64,000 bases of DNA, taken from assembly GCA_022495995.1 (NCBI GenBank), contig JAFEMH010007426.1, forward strand, positions 26,310 through 90,309, given 5' to 3'. The notes beneath the pieces were generated by a model, which saw only the letters and a program-made list of their open reading frames with translations, was not told where the DNA came from and searched no databases. This document shows positions 34,430-43,041 of the stretch, in pieces. Within the stretch, counting starts at the first letter, position 1, and each line of letters begins with the position of its first letter. The position numbers and the translations under genes are program-made. This DNA is from Adenophora triphylla var. japonica. Taxonomy: Eukaryota; Streptophyta; Magnoliopsida; Asterales; Campanulaceae.

Positions 34430-34513
34430 GACCGCACTTTATTGCCTACGTCCCCATTAATGTGAGCGGACTACCCACATTAATAGGCTCAGGTCACCGT
34501 AGTTCGACACGTT
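34430..34513 (-). ncRNA. Conserved non-coding block with hairpin (Athila pol-ORF3 region)
   Basis: This 84-bp block is nearly identical to 58155-58240 in the other Athila family although flanking DNA has diverged. In element sense, arm ATTAATGTGGG (34484-34474), loop TAGTCCG, arm CTCACATTAAT (34466-34456) form an 11-bp stem with one G-U pair. The other family keeps the stem with changed bases. Function unknown; splicing, packaging or translation control are possible. Confidence 0.6.
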
Positions 34514-34583
34514 CTATACTACGACTCGAAAACGGTAAATAACAGTCTATTTTTTTTTATTTATTTTTTTTTTTTTATGAATA

Positions 34584-34620
34584 CCCCCACCCACAAACTA
34601 AGAATTTGCGATGTCCTCAT
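34584..34620 (-). other. Internal polypurine-like module
   Basis: The minus strand reads ATGAGGACATCGCAAATTCT then TAGTTTGTGGGTGGGGG. The same GAGGAC...CAAA...AGTTTGNGGGTG module is the element's own polypurine tract, so this is an internal copy between pol and ORF3. Confidence 0.6.
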
Positions 34621-34707
34621 TGCATAAACAGATTCCAACGCGAATTCAAAGCTAACAAGTAGTGGTAAACTGAACATAAAGACAGAAAGCAGTAAAAGTT
34701 ACCTACG

Positions 34708-34727
34708 GTTGGGTTGCCTCCCAACCA
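34708..34727 (-). ncRNA. Conserved hairpin after pol (loop AGGCAA)
   Basis: In element sense GGTTGGG-AGGCAA-CCCAACC is a 7-bp stem with a 6-base loop, about 50 bases after the integrase stop. A matching hairpin at 57962-57977 has a swapped base pair. A GTAGGTAA donor-like word follows. Confidence 0.6.
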
Positions 34728-34773
34728 GCGCCTTTGTTTTAAGTCTTTGGCTCGACATGATGCTCATGATTTC

Positions 34774-36126
34774 TCATTTAATTTCCGGTGCATCCACCAA
34801 CACCACCACATCAATTTCCTCCAAGATAGACACCCCTTCGTGATAGGGCTTGACTCGATGCCCATTCACCTTGAATGTACTTCCGTTTTTCAAATCTTTG
34901 AGCTCGACCGCTCCATGTGGAAATACTTTCACCAACTCATAAGGGCCCGACCATTTGGAGCACAATTTGCCGGGAAAAAGTCTCAATCGAGAATTGAACA
35001 ATAAGACCTTCATACCCGGACTTAAGAATTTTGGCTTCAAGTACTGATCATGGTATCTCTTGGTTCTTTCTTTATACAGCTTGGCACTTTGGTAGCTGTC
35101 TTGCCTCAACTCCTCAATCTCATCCAAATCAAGCATCCGTTTCTCACCCGCCTTCGTCAAATCCAAGTTGAGTTCCTTCACAGCCCAATATGCTTTGTGT
35201 TCCATCTCAACCGGAAGGTGACACTCCTTGCCATACACAATTCTGTACGGACTCATCCCAATGGGAGTTTTGTAAGCAGTCCGATATGCCCATAATGCAT
35301 CATTGAGCTTCAAAGCCCAATCTTTTCTGTTTGGCCGGACTGTCTTCTCAAGAACCCCCTTGATTTGGCGGTTGCTAACTTCCACTTGCCCCGATGTTTG
35401 GGGATGGTAGGCTGTGGCTAGCTTGTGAACAACCCCATATTTCTTTAGGACTTGGTTGAAAAGTCTGTTTGTGAAATGAGTTCCTTGATCACTAATGATT
35501 GCACGAGGCACCCCGTACCTGCAAAAAATATTCTCACACACAAACTTTGAAACGACATTAGCATCATTAGTCCGAGTGGCAATAGCTTCCACCCATTTAG
35601 ATACATAGTCAACAGCAACCAATATATACACAAAACCATGGGACGAGGGGAAAGGGCCCATGAAATCAATGCCCCATACATCAAATATGTCAACAACTAA
35701 ATTATAATTTTGGGGCATCTCATCACGCTTACCTATCCCTCCCGTTCTTTGGCATTTATCACACTTTTTGCAAAAGTCTTGCGCATCTTTAAATATGGTG
35801 GGCCAATATAAGCCACTTTGAAGGATTTTCCTAGCAGTCTTTTGACCACTGAAATGCCCACCACATTGTAAATCATGACAAAAGCGCAAGACACTCAATT
35901 GTTCATATTCCGGAACACATCTCCTCACCATCTTATCCGGACAAATTTTCCACAAGTAAGGGTCATCCCAAATGTAGTTCCTCACATCAGATTTAAATTT
36001 TCTCTTTTGATCATAAGTAAAGTGAGGAGGAATCATGTCACATGCAAGATAATTAACAAGATCCGCATACCAAGGCTCTTGAACATGTAGAGCAAGTAGT
36101 TGTTCATCCGGGAAATTTTCATTCAC
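34774..36126 (-). CDS. Athila integrase (C-terminal part of pol)
   Basis: An open frame of 450 aa. An H..H..C..C zinc module includes His84, His91, Cys122 and Cys125. The catalytic triad is Asp154 (GIDFMGPF), Asp213 (SDQGTHF) and Glu249 (GQVEVSN), giving the D,D35E spacing. Conserved GKRDEMP and [16 protein letters not shown] follow, and the C-terminus has an SH3-like WSGP...HGAVEL stretch. Integrase inserts element cDNA into chromosomes. The frame begins just after a stop that separates it from the RNase H remnant; an intact Gypsy pol would be one polyprotein, so the ATG at 36126 is only the first Met of the open part. Confidence 0.88.
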   Translation of the reverse strand: MNENFPDEQLLALHVQEPWYADLVNYLACDMIPPHFTYDQKRKFKSDVRNYIWDDPYLWKICPDKMVRRCVPEYEQLSVLRFCHDLQCGGHFSGQKTARKILQSGLYWPTIFKDAQDFCKKCDKCQRTGGIGKRDEMPQNYNLVVDIFDVWGIDFMGPFPSSHGFVYILVAVDYVSKWVEAIATRTNDANVVSKFVCENIFCRYGVPRAIISDQGTHFTNRLFNQVLKKYGVVHKLATAYHPQTSGQVEVSNRQIKGVLEKTVRPNRKDWALKLNDALWAYRTAYKTPIGMSPYRIVYGKECHLPVEMEHKAYWAVKELNLDLTKAGEKRMLDLDEIEELRQDSYQSAKLYKERTKRYHDQYLKPKFLSPGMKVLLFNSRLRLFPGKLCSKWSGPYELVKVFPHGAVELKDLKNGSTFKVNGHRVKPYHEGVSILEEIDVVVLVDAPEIK

Positions 36127-36805
36127 CGAATCACTCCTTCATTGCTATTCAAACGAGAAATCCTCAAGCCTTGATAAGTGATCCGCCACTACATTCTCGG
36201 ACCCCTTTTTGTCCCTTATTTCCAAATCAAATTCTTGCAACAAAAGCATCCACCTAAGCAAGCCTAGGTTTTGCATCCTTTTTATTCAACAAATATTTTA
36301 AAGCAAAGATGATCGTAATAGATTATTACCTTCGACCCAAGCAAATATGAACGGAACTTCTCAAGTGCAAACACAACAGCCTAAAAATTCTTTTTCGGTA
36401 GTGGTATAATTAAGCCGTGCATCATTAAGAGTTCTACTTGCATAATGGATTACATGCGGTAATTTATCTATCTTTTGGCCTAAAAACAGCCCCAATAGCA
36501 AAATCGGATGCATCACACATGATCTCAAAAGGGTGAGACCAATCAGGGCTAGAAAGAATGGGAGTGCAAGTAAGTTTTTCTTTTAATAAAGTGAAAGCAT
36601 CTAGACAAGCCTTGGTCAAAGATGAACTCGGTATCTTTAGCTAGCAAGTTACTTAACGGCTTACAAATTTGTGAAAAATCCTTAATAAATCGCCGATAAA
36701 AACCCGCATGGCCTAAGAAACTTCGAACACCCTTAACCGAGACCGGGAGGCGGCTTAGAAATCACATCTATCTTAGCTTTATCGACCTCAATCCCCTACT
36801 AGACA
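36127..36805 (-). pseudogene. Athila RNase H region, frame-broken
   Basis: Short minus-strand frames carry RNase H phrases: a [13 protein letters not shown] link before integrase, [15 protein letters not shown] at about 36250-36190, and MCDASDFAIGAVLG-like sequence near 36510. Several stops and single-base frame changes interrupt it. Position between RT and integrase is normal for Gypsy. Confidence 0.6.
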
Positions 36806-37447
36806 CTATGTGGCCCAAGACAATCCCCGCCTAACAAGAAAGTGACACTTCTCCCAACTAAGTGTCAAATTGGTCTCGCAACATCTCCTCAAGACCATAG
36901 TCAAATTATTAAGACACCCCTCAAAGCTATCTCCAACCACAGAAAAATCATCCATAAACACCTCTACACACTTCTCTATCATATCCGAGAAGATGGAGGT
37001 CATGCACCTTTGAAAAGTAGCGGGTGCATTGCAAAGCCCAAAGGGCATCCTCCTATAGGCAAAATTACCAAAGGGGCATGTGAAAGTGGTCTTTGATTGG
37101 TCCTCGGGTGCAATTGTGATTTGATTATATCCCGAGAATCCATCAAGAAAGCAGTAATAAGCATGACCCGCCAACCTCTCTAGAATTTGGTCAATGAAAG
37201 GCAAAGGAAAGTGATCCTTTTTGGTGGCGGCATTCAGCTTTCTCAAATCTATACACATCCTATACCCGGTCACCTCTCTAGTGGGCACATCCTCATTTTT
37301 ATCATTTTTCACAACAGTAATGCTCGACCTCTTAGGAACCACTTGAACCGGGCTCACCCACTCACTGTCCGCAATTGGGAATATAATTCCCGCATCTAAT
37401 AATTTCAGGACCTCTTTCCTCACTGCTTCCTCCATGTGAGGATTCAA
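36806..37447 (-). CDS. Athila reverse transcriptase (partial pol)
   Basis: An open stretch of 213 aa. Motifs in order: GYRMCIDLRKLNAATKKDHF, PFIDQILERLAGH, FLDGFSGYNQI with the first catalytic Asp, TCPFGNFAYRRMPFGLCNAP, and VFMDDFSV with the catalytic Asp pair. It copies element RNA into DNA. It starts at an MNP(H)ME phrase typical of the RT entry region and loses frame after SWEKCHF, before the thumb. It belongs to the same pol as the integrase; the break may be real or a sequence error. Confidence 0.85.
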   Translation of the reverse strand: MNPHMEEAVRKEVLKLLDAGIIFPIADSEWVSPVQVVPKRSSITVVKNDKNEDVPTREVTGYRMCIDLRKLNAATKKDHFPLPFIDQILERLAGHAYYCFLDGFSGYNQITIAPEDQSKTTFTCPFGNFAYRRMPFGLCNAPATFQRCMTSIFSDMIEKCVEVFMDDFSVVGDSFEGCLNNLTMVLRRCCETNLTLSWEKCHFLVRRGLSWAT

Positions 37448-37970
37448 TCTCCTTTGTCTCTCCTCAAGGTTTAGCCCTCTACAAGATTAATTTTATGCAT
37501 ACACATTGAGGGGCTAATACCTTTAATATCCGCCAAAGTCCACCCTATGGCCGATTTGTGCTCACAAAGCACGCAATTAATTTGGCCTCTTGTTCTAGGG
37601 TCAAATCTGAGGCAACTATCACAGGTAAAGTCTCGCCCTCCCCTAGAATAGCCTATTTTAAATTACAGGGGAGGGGTTTTAGTTCAAGAACCGGTGGAAC
37701 CATAACTGATGGTGCATACTTCTCATTGAAGTAGCCTAGGGAGTGAGACGGGCCATTAACGTAATAATGTTCCTCGGCCTTATTTTCAATGGCCATAACT
37801 TCTAACCCGCATTATCCCTAGTTTTCTCACCGCCATTCAACAACATCTCAAGTTCATCACATGCTCTATCATGCCACGTATACTCATGCACACAATCATC
37901 TACTCTCTCCACAAAGTTACAAGAATTCCCATTGTCCATTGGATTTTTCATAATATCATGCACGTAAATT
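37448..37970 (-). pseudogene. Linker between protease and RT, frame-broken
   Basis: Contains the minus-strand phrase AIGWTLADIKGISPSMCMHK at about 37560-37490, which precedes RT in Gypsy elements; the other family has the matching phrase near 55150. Stops and frame changes throughout. Confidence 0.6.
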
Positions 37971-38470
37971 TCAATAGTTTCGTTGGCCGCTCATGGAAAG
38001 AGTTCCATTGCCAACATTAATAATAGTGTTTGTCGTCGCCATGAATGGTCGCCCAAGTAGAATTGGGGAATCACGACGACTACACTCACTATTAGGCATC
38101 TCAAGCACAACAAAATCCACAGTATGATCAATGAGTCCACCGAACCAAAACATCTTCCACAATCCCCAACGGTCTTTTAATAGATCGATCCGCTAGTTGA
38201 AGAGCCATGGATGTAGGTTTCAATTCGTGCAAACCCATATCAAGATACATATAATGGGGTAACAAATTAATACTAGCACCTAGGTCCAACATCGCCTTCA
38301 CCTTATTCGAGTTCCCCATATTGATAGAAATTATAAAACTTCCGGTCCTTTTGTTTTGGTGGGAGAAGGTGTTGTGCCACTGCACTAGCATTCTCTCCAA
38401 GAAAAGCTTTCTCATCCTTGCCATACTTTGGTTTCTTGGAATTAATTTCTTTGAAAAACTTGGCATAAGC
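37971..38470 (-). pseudogene. Athila aspartic protease region, frame-broken
   Basis: [14 protein letters not shown] (near 38300) holds the DLGAS active-site motif of Athila proteases; ILLGRPFMATTNTIINV (near 38060) is the second conserved strand. One frameshift lies between them near 38150. The protease processes the element polyprotein. Confidence 0.72.
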
Positions 38471-39937
38471 CGGAATATTTTTTATCACATTCAACAAAGG
38501 GAGATTGATGTTCACTTTAGAGAACATGTCCATCAACTCCGACATTTGTTGATCCATTTTATTTCTCATAAATCTTCCAGAAACGCATAAAATGGTACAT
38601 ATGGATTGGGGGCCGGAGAGTCAACTTTAGATTTTTCCCCCAATTCATTAGTACCTTCTTCCTCATTAACAATCTCAACAACAGGAGGGGGAGTAGAAGA
38701 TGAAGAAGAAATTACCTCGCTACCTACCTGTTTACCATTCCGGAGTGTGGTAATGGCTCTTGCTTGGTGACCTTGACTCGGAAAGGTCCCCGACTTGTGC
38801 CCCCGCATTGCTTGAACAGCCTTCACCATTTGCCCTATTTGGGTCTCCAATTTTTTCATAGCAGCCTTCATGATTCTTTGCCGCCCGTTGTCGTTCGCCT
38901 CTCATCTCGCTCTACCGCTCTCCTCCCAAGGCTCCTTCCTTCTTTCAAATGGTCCCTGTGGAGGTGGAGGATGGAGAGGCTTATTTTGTGGATTCCGATT
39001 ACCTCCCCACGAGAAATTAGGATGATTCCTCCACCCTCGGATTATAAGTGTTGCCATAGGGCATGTTCTCGTGGATGCCTTGGGGCCGTCCATACATAGC
39101 ATTTACCTGCTCAGATCACAACCAAACCGCACACCACTTGGACACATATTAGTAGCATGAGAATTTAAACCACGAGTAAGCACATAAATCATTTAACACA
39201 TTGGCACTAGAGGAGGTGCCTTGAAAGCAATCCAACTTGTCAAACTTACTATTTAAAACAAAGCAATTTGCTTGGATAAATTATCGCAGCAGCCAAATCC
39301 AATACCCCCTTGTTTTCCCCTAGAACTCTTTTGTTGAGAATTAGCACTCAACATTTCAAATAAGGCCTTAGTCTCCTCGGGGTCTTGACTCCTATAGAGC
39401 CTCCTCGCCGCATTATCCACTACTGCATCGAGTGGAATCATTCAAGCCATCATAGAAAGCTTGATTCGTAGAGGGTAAAGAAAAATTATGCCGAGGACAT
39501 TGAATAAGCATCATATTAAATCTCTCCCAAGCTTCATGGAAAGGTTCCCCCACATCTTGTGTGACAGTCATCAATTTCTGTCTAAAAGTAGACTGCAGAT
39601 GATGTGGGTAATACCTCCTGAGAAAAATATCTTGCATCTCGGTCCATGTGCCGATGCTTTGGGATGGAAGCATCATTAACCAAGTTTTCGCCCCTTTTAA
39701 AGTGTAAGGGAAGCACTTAAGTCTAATCTCGAACTTCGCCTACTCCCTCTCTTAATAGAAACCGGGCTACCGTCATAATGTATTCTTTCAAGAAAGTCAA
39801 GGCATCCTCGCCTGGTAGCCCCGAAAACTAGGTAACATAGCAAAATATTGACCTTTGACCTCTAAATTATTTGTCGCTCGGACAAAGACTATGCATGAGG
39901 TAGAAGTGTCTACCCTAGGTCTCGTGTAATCATTCAT
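38471..39937 (-). pseudogene. Athila gag, frame-broken
   Basis: The ATG at 39937 opens MNDYTRPRVDTSTSCIVFVR and reaches a MLPSFRG phrase typical of Athila gag, then a stop near 39810. A retrotransposon gag core (TWTEMQDIFLRRYYP, FHEAWERFNMML) lies at 39676-39413, GWRNHPNFSWGG near 39040, KKLETQIGQMVKA near 38860 and LPLLNVIKNIPAYAKFFKEI near 38490. The region expected to hold a CCHC knuckle (about 39105-39170) has lost the full pattern. Gag forms the particle that packages element RNA. Confidence 0.7.
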
Positions 39938-40157
39938 TGTTTGAGCCGGTGGTTCTCGCCATCTCGACTTTTTCTTCCTCTACCTCGGTGGTGGAGGGTT
40001 CGGACTCGATGTCCGAATCAAAAGAGAGGATTAAAGAGGGGATCGCCCTCAAATGTTTCCTCAAGTCTATTGATGTTATCGTCCAATGGAACCAATGTAG
40101 GCTTCAAAGAACGACGACCTTGCATTCACTACTTAACTTACTTGTTTACTTGCAACA

Positions 40158-40180
40158 AGTCCCCGGCAACGGCGCCAAAA
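40158..40180 (-). other. Primer-binding site of the nested Athila element (tRNA-Asp)
   Basis: The minus strand reads TGGCGCCGTTGCCGGGGA close to the LTR end, complementary to the 3' end of plant tRNA-Asp. This primer choice is characteristic of Athila. Confidence 0.9.
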
Positions 40181-40183
40181 CCA

Positions 40184-41508
40184 TGATGGAGGAAAATTCC
40201 TCTAGTCATAAAAACCGAGCAAGTGTACTCACTACCGGTGTAGCAAAGATGCACAAGCAGGGGTCGAACCACGTAAACTTGTTGGTAAACAAACGCAGTA
40301 AAAGTAATGAATATAGTAACCACAGATTTTTGATTTGAGAATAATAATCTAATCCTAAAACAGAAATAACAGATTAAAACTAAAGAACGCGATTTAAATG
40401 TAACGAATTAACTCGTATAAACACGGAGATTCACGGATTGGATTCACAATTACTTTCACCCTATGCTATTTTTATTGCCGAAAACATTAATCTCAAACTA
40501 GGATTCATTCACAAAAGTAAGGATTGGGACGGTGTGGTGCCCTGATTGCAACCACTTTTAATTATTATCAAGCTGCGTTTTACATTACGGCCACACAACA
40601 ATCAAATAATTAATCAACACAATAGAATGTTAAATCTAAACCCTTTTGATTTCTATTATGGCCTCAATTACGTTTAATCTTCAAAACGAGTGTTCAATTG
40701 TATCAATCCCCAAATTAATGGCAGAATCAATACCCCAAATAATTAAAAGATTAATGTTTCAAAGAACTAGAAAGAGATCAATTGGGAAGAATTAAATCAA
40801 TAGCATAAAGATCTAGTAATCGCTACAACCAATCCGCAAATCTAAAGAACTTAGCTACGCAAAGACATAACGAAAACAATACTGATCATAAATAAAAGAA
40901 CATCAAAACCCGAGAGATCCGGAATTGATGAGCAATAATTGTCTACGAAAACTCAAAACCTAGAACAATAATAATATCCAAGATTGTTTTTTTAAAAGCT
41001 GTTTGTTGAAGTATAAATACTCTAGGGCAAAATACAAGGGAAAAATGTGCGAAAAGTCGAGACTGCCCATCATAAGTTGCCGAAATCTGGTACTGAAAAC
41101 GGGACAAGCGCGGCCGCTCTGTGTTGAGCGCGCCCGCGCACTTTGGCAGTAACCCTGGCCTTCAAAACGACGTCACTTGAGCGCGGCCGCTCTGGGTTGA
41201 GCGCGCCCGCGCTTGTTGGCCGAGAATTGGACTTCAAAATCTTCAATGGAGCGCGGCCGCTCTTAGGTAGAGCGCGGCCGCTCTGGTGCCTGGAACTGCA
41301 TCTCGAATTATTTTCCAATTTCCTTGCTCTGCTCCGCTCCAACTTGGTTTCCTTGCCATTTTATTGACCAAAATCAACACTTAATCATCCTTTTCCCCTG
41401 TACTCATAAACACTCAACAACAATATTAAAACAACATAAAACCCGGAATTTTGAGCCTAGAATAGGTTCGTAAACATGTAAAATGGGTGTGTAAAAACAC
41501 ATCCATCA
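40184..41508 (-). repeat. 5' LTR of the nested Athila element
   Basis: 1,325 bp, TG...CA, nearly identical to 29348-30660. GC palindrome array at 41106-41283. Confidence 0.93.
41106..41283. repeat. GC palindrome array, three pairs (Athila 5' LTR)
   Basis: Pairs of AGCGCGGCCGCTC and GAGCGCGCCCGCGC-type units start near 41106, 41179 and 41249 (73 and 70 bp apart). The third pair is two GCGCGGCCGCTC units. Confidence 0.88.
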
Positions 41509-41513
41509 TTATG
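41509..41513. other. Target-site duplication, right copy (TTATG)
   Basis: Identical to 29343-29347. Confidence 0.9.
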
Positions 41514-43029
41514 TTAGAATTATTTTAAATGTGCCTTAAAACTTTGGACTATATATTGAATTCGGTATGAGCAATTGTGCCCTTCGGGGATAGTTGATTT
41601 AATAAGGTCAGTAAACCGTTTTCGTGTAAATTAAAATCTGTGAGTAATTTAACTATCTACAACTGGTATGGGACGGTTGTAGATAATTAAAATCACTCGA
41701 GTTAATTTCGTTAACTTATCAATCTTTTGAAAGTTCTTAAATTGTGAGTGGTTTAGTTAATTAAAATTGGTATGGGCCGGTTTTAAATAAATAAACCATT
41801 CGGGTCTCTTTGAATCTCTTTTTATATTATCCTTTCGAATTCTGAAAGATGTTGTAATTTTTAGAAAGACTTGGTATCCTAAAGATATAAATTGTACAGA
41901 AGCAAGTAGAAAAGCAACCTAGTTCCCCTATAATGATTAATTGTATTCAAATTTTGATTCAAGAAATGATTTGATAAGTGTGGGATTATTATTGTGTCGG
42001 TCACAGTAGACTCGATTTTGTTTTGGAGTTGGATCGGCTCCGTTGTGGGCGGCCAGCCATTCAATTTGAATATTGATTTGTCACTAGGCCGGAACATAAT
42101 TGAAACCTTTAATTGTGATAATAGAATATTGACGTTAGAAGATTTATTAAAGCATTTAGAGTTCTAGGTTGAACTTGAGAGTTTTATCACTATAGATTTT
42201 GTGATTGAGTTACATTGGAAGTAAAGAAGGGTATGTTATTTTGTTATAGAAAGTTGAATTATATTTTCTACTCGTTATATATATAGCTTGATGAGATGTT
42301 ATTAATAAAGTCCTCACATATGTTAGGGAATGGTTCGATTGTATAAAATCCATAGTGTTAAATGGATTGGATAGACAACGTTCGGGAAGGTCCTTTTGGA
42401 AAGGTAGGAATGCTATTAAGTTTAACCTTGTAAAAAGTTGAGGAATCATTACTTGTTGTTGATGATATGCTACGGGCATGAACAATGGATGTTAGTAGTC
42501 AATAGTACGTATGGTTACCAGTGATTGAGTGCGTATAATAGTAGTTATCATGCTAACATTAAGATAAAACTGTATGAGGCATAGTTTGAGAAGAAAATAT
42601 CGATCTCTAATTTGTTGGGGTGAGTTTGGAGAGGCAAGGCCTAAGGTAAATTGGCGCCAAGGTTCGTTAATCCATTTGAAGCTTTAGAAAAGGTTGGTGA
42701 TTCGACTTATAGACTGGCTTGGAGAAGCTTTTAGAGTATTTGAAGTTTTAATGTGATATTGTAATGTATTTGGTGACATAAGTTGTAATACTTTTATTTA
42801 TTTATATTTTCATTAAGATCGTGAAAATTCGCGTTAGTGATAATTGTATAGTATGCTTGGGTCATTGAGTGGTAACATCATATTATTAATGGAATTAGAA
42901 AATTTTTTTTTTGGAAGAATCACCACATTGAAGAGACTGTTTGAGAATTGAAGTCTGAGGTATACATGTAACTGAGGCGGGTTGATCAGTTAGGTAAGTG
43001 ACAGTCAAATTCGGGACGAATTTTCTCTA
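41514..43029 (+). other. Internal region of the outer element, right part, mostly non-coding
   Basis: AT-rich, no long ORF. The only recognisable coding trace is the integrase C-terminal relic at about 42648-42722. Confidence 0.6.
42648..42722 (+). pseudogene. Gypsy integrase C-terminal relic of the outer element
   Basis: Reads KLAPRFVNPFEALEKVGDST then YRLA in one frame, matching the conserved KL.PR..GPF..L..VG...YRL segment at the end of chromovirus-type Gypsy integrase. It is followed by an AAATTCGGGACGAATTTTCT phrase before the polypurine tract, as in Tekay/Del-like elements. It shows the outer element descended from a plus-strand Gypsy element. Confidence 0.7.
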
Positions 43030-43041
43030 AGGGGGAGTGAG
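43030..43041 (+). other. Polypurine tract of the outer element
   Basis: AGGGGGAGTGAG immediately before the 3' LTR. Confidence 0.85.

Larger units (their letters stand above)
29348..41508 (-). mobile_element. Athila-lineage Gypsy element nested inside the outer element
   Basis: A 12.2-kb element with LTRs of about 1.31-1.33 kb beginning TGATGG and ending CCATCA, flanked by a perfect TTATG duplication. On the minus strand the order is LTR, tRNA-Asp primer site, gag, protease, RT, RNase H, integrase, a 1.3-kb structured non-coding region, ORF3, untranslated DNA, polypurine tract, LTR. The tRNA-Asp primer site, the [10 protein letters not shown] protease and an ORF after integrase define the Athila lineage. 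Integrase and ORF3 are open; gag, protease and RNase H carry frame breaks, so it is probably non-autonomous as read. It must be younger than the outer element. Confidence 0.93.

Noticed and set aside
29348..41508. Endogenous plant pararetrovirus
   Set aside because: LTRs, target duplication, tRNA-Asp primer site, integrase and gene order identify an Athila-type retrotransposon; no movement or coat-protein signature was seen.
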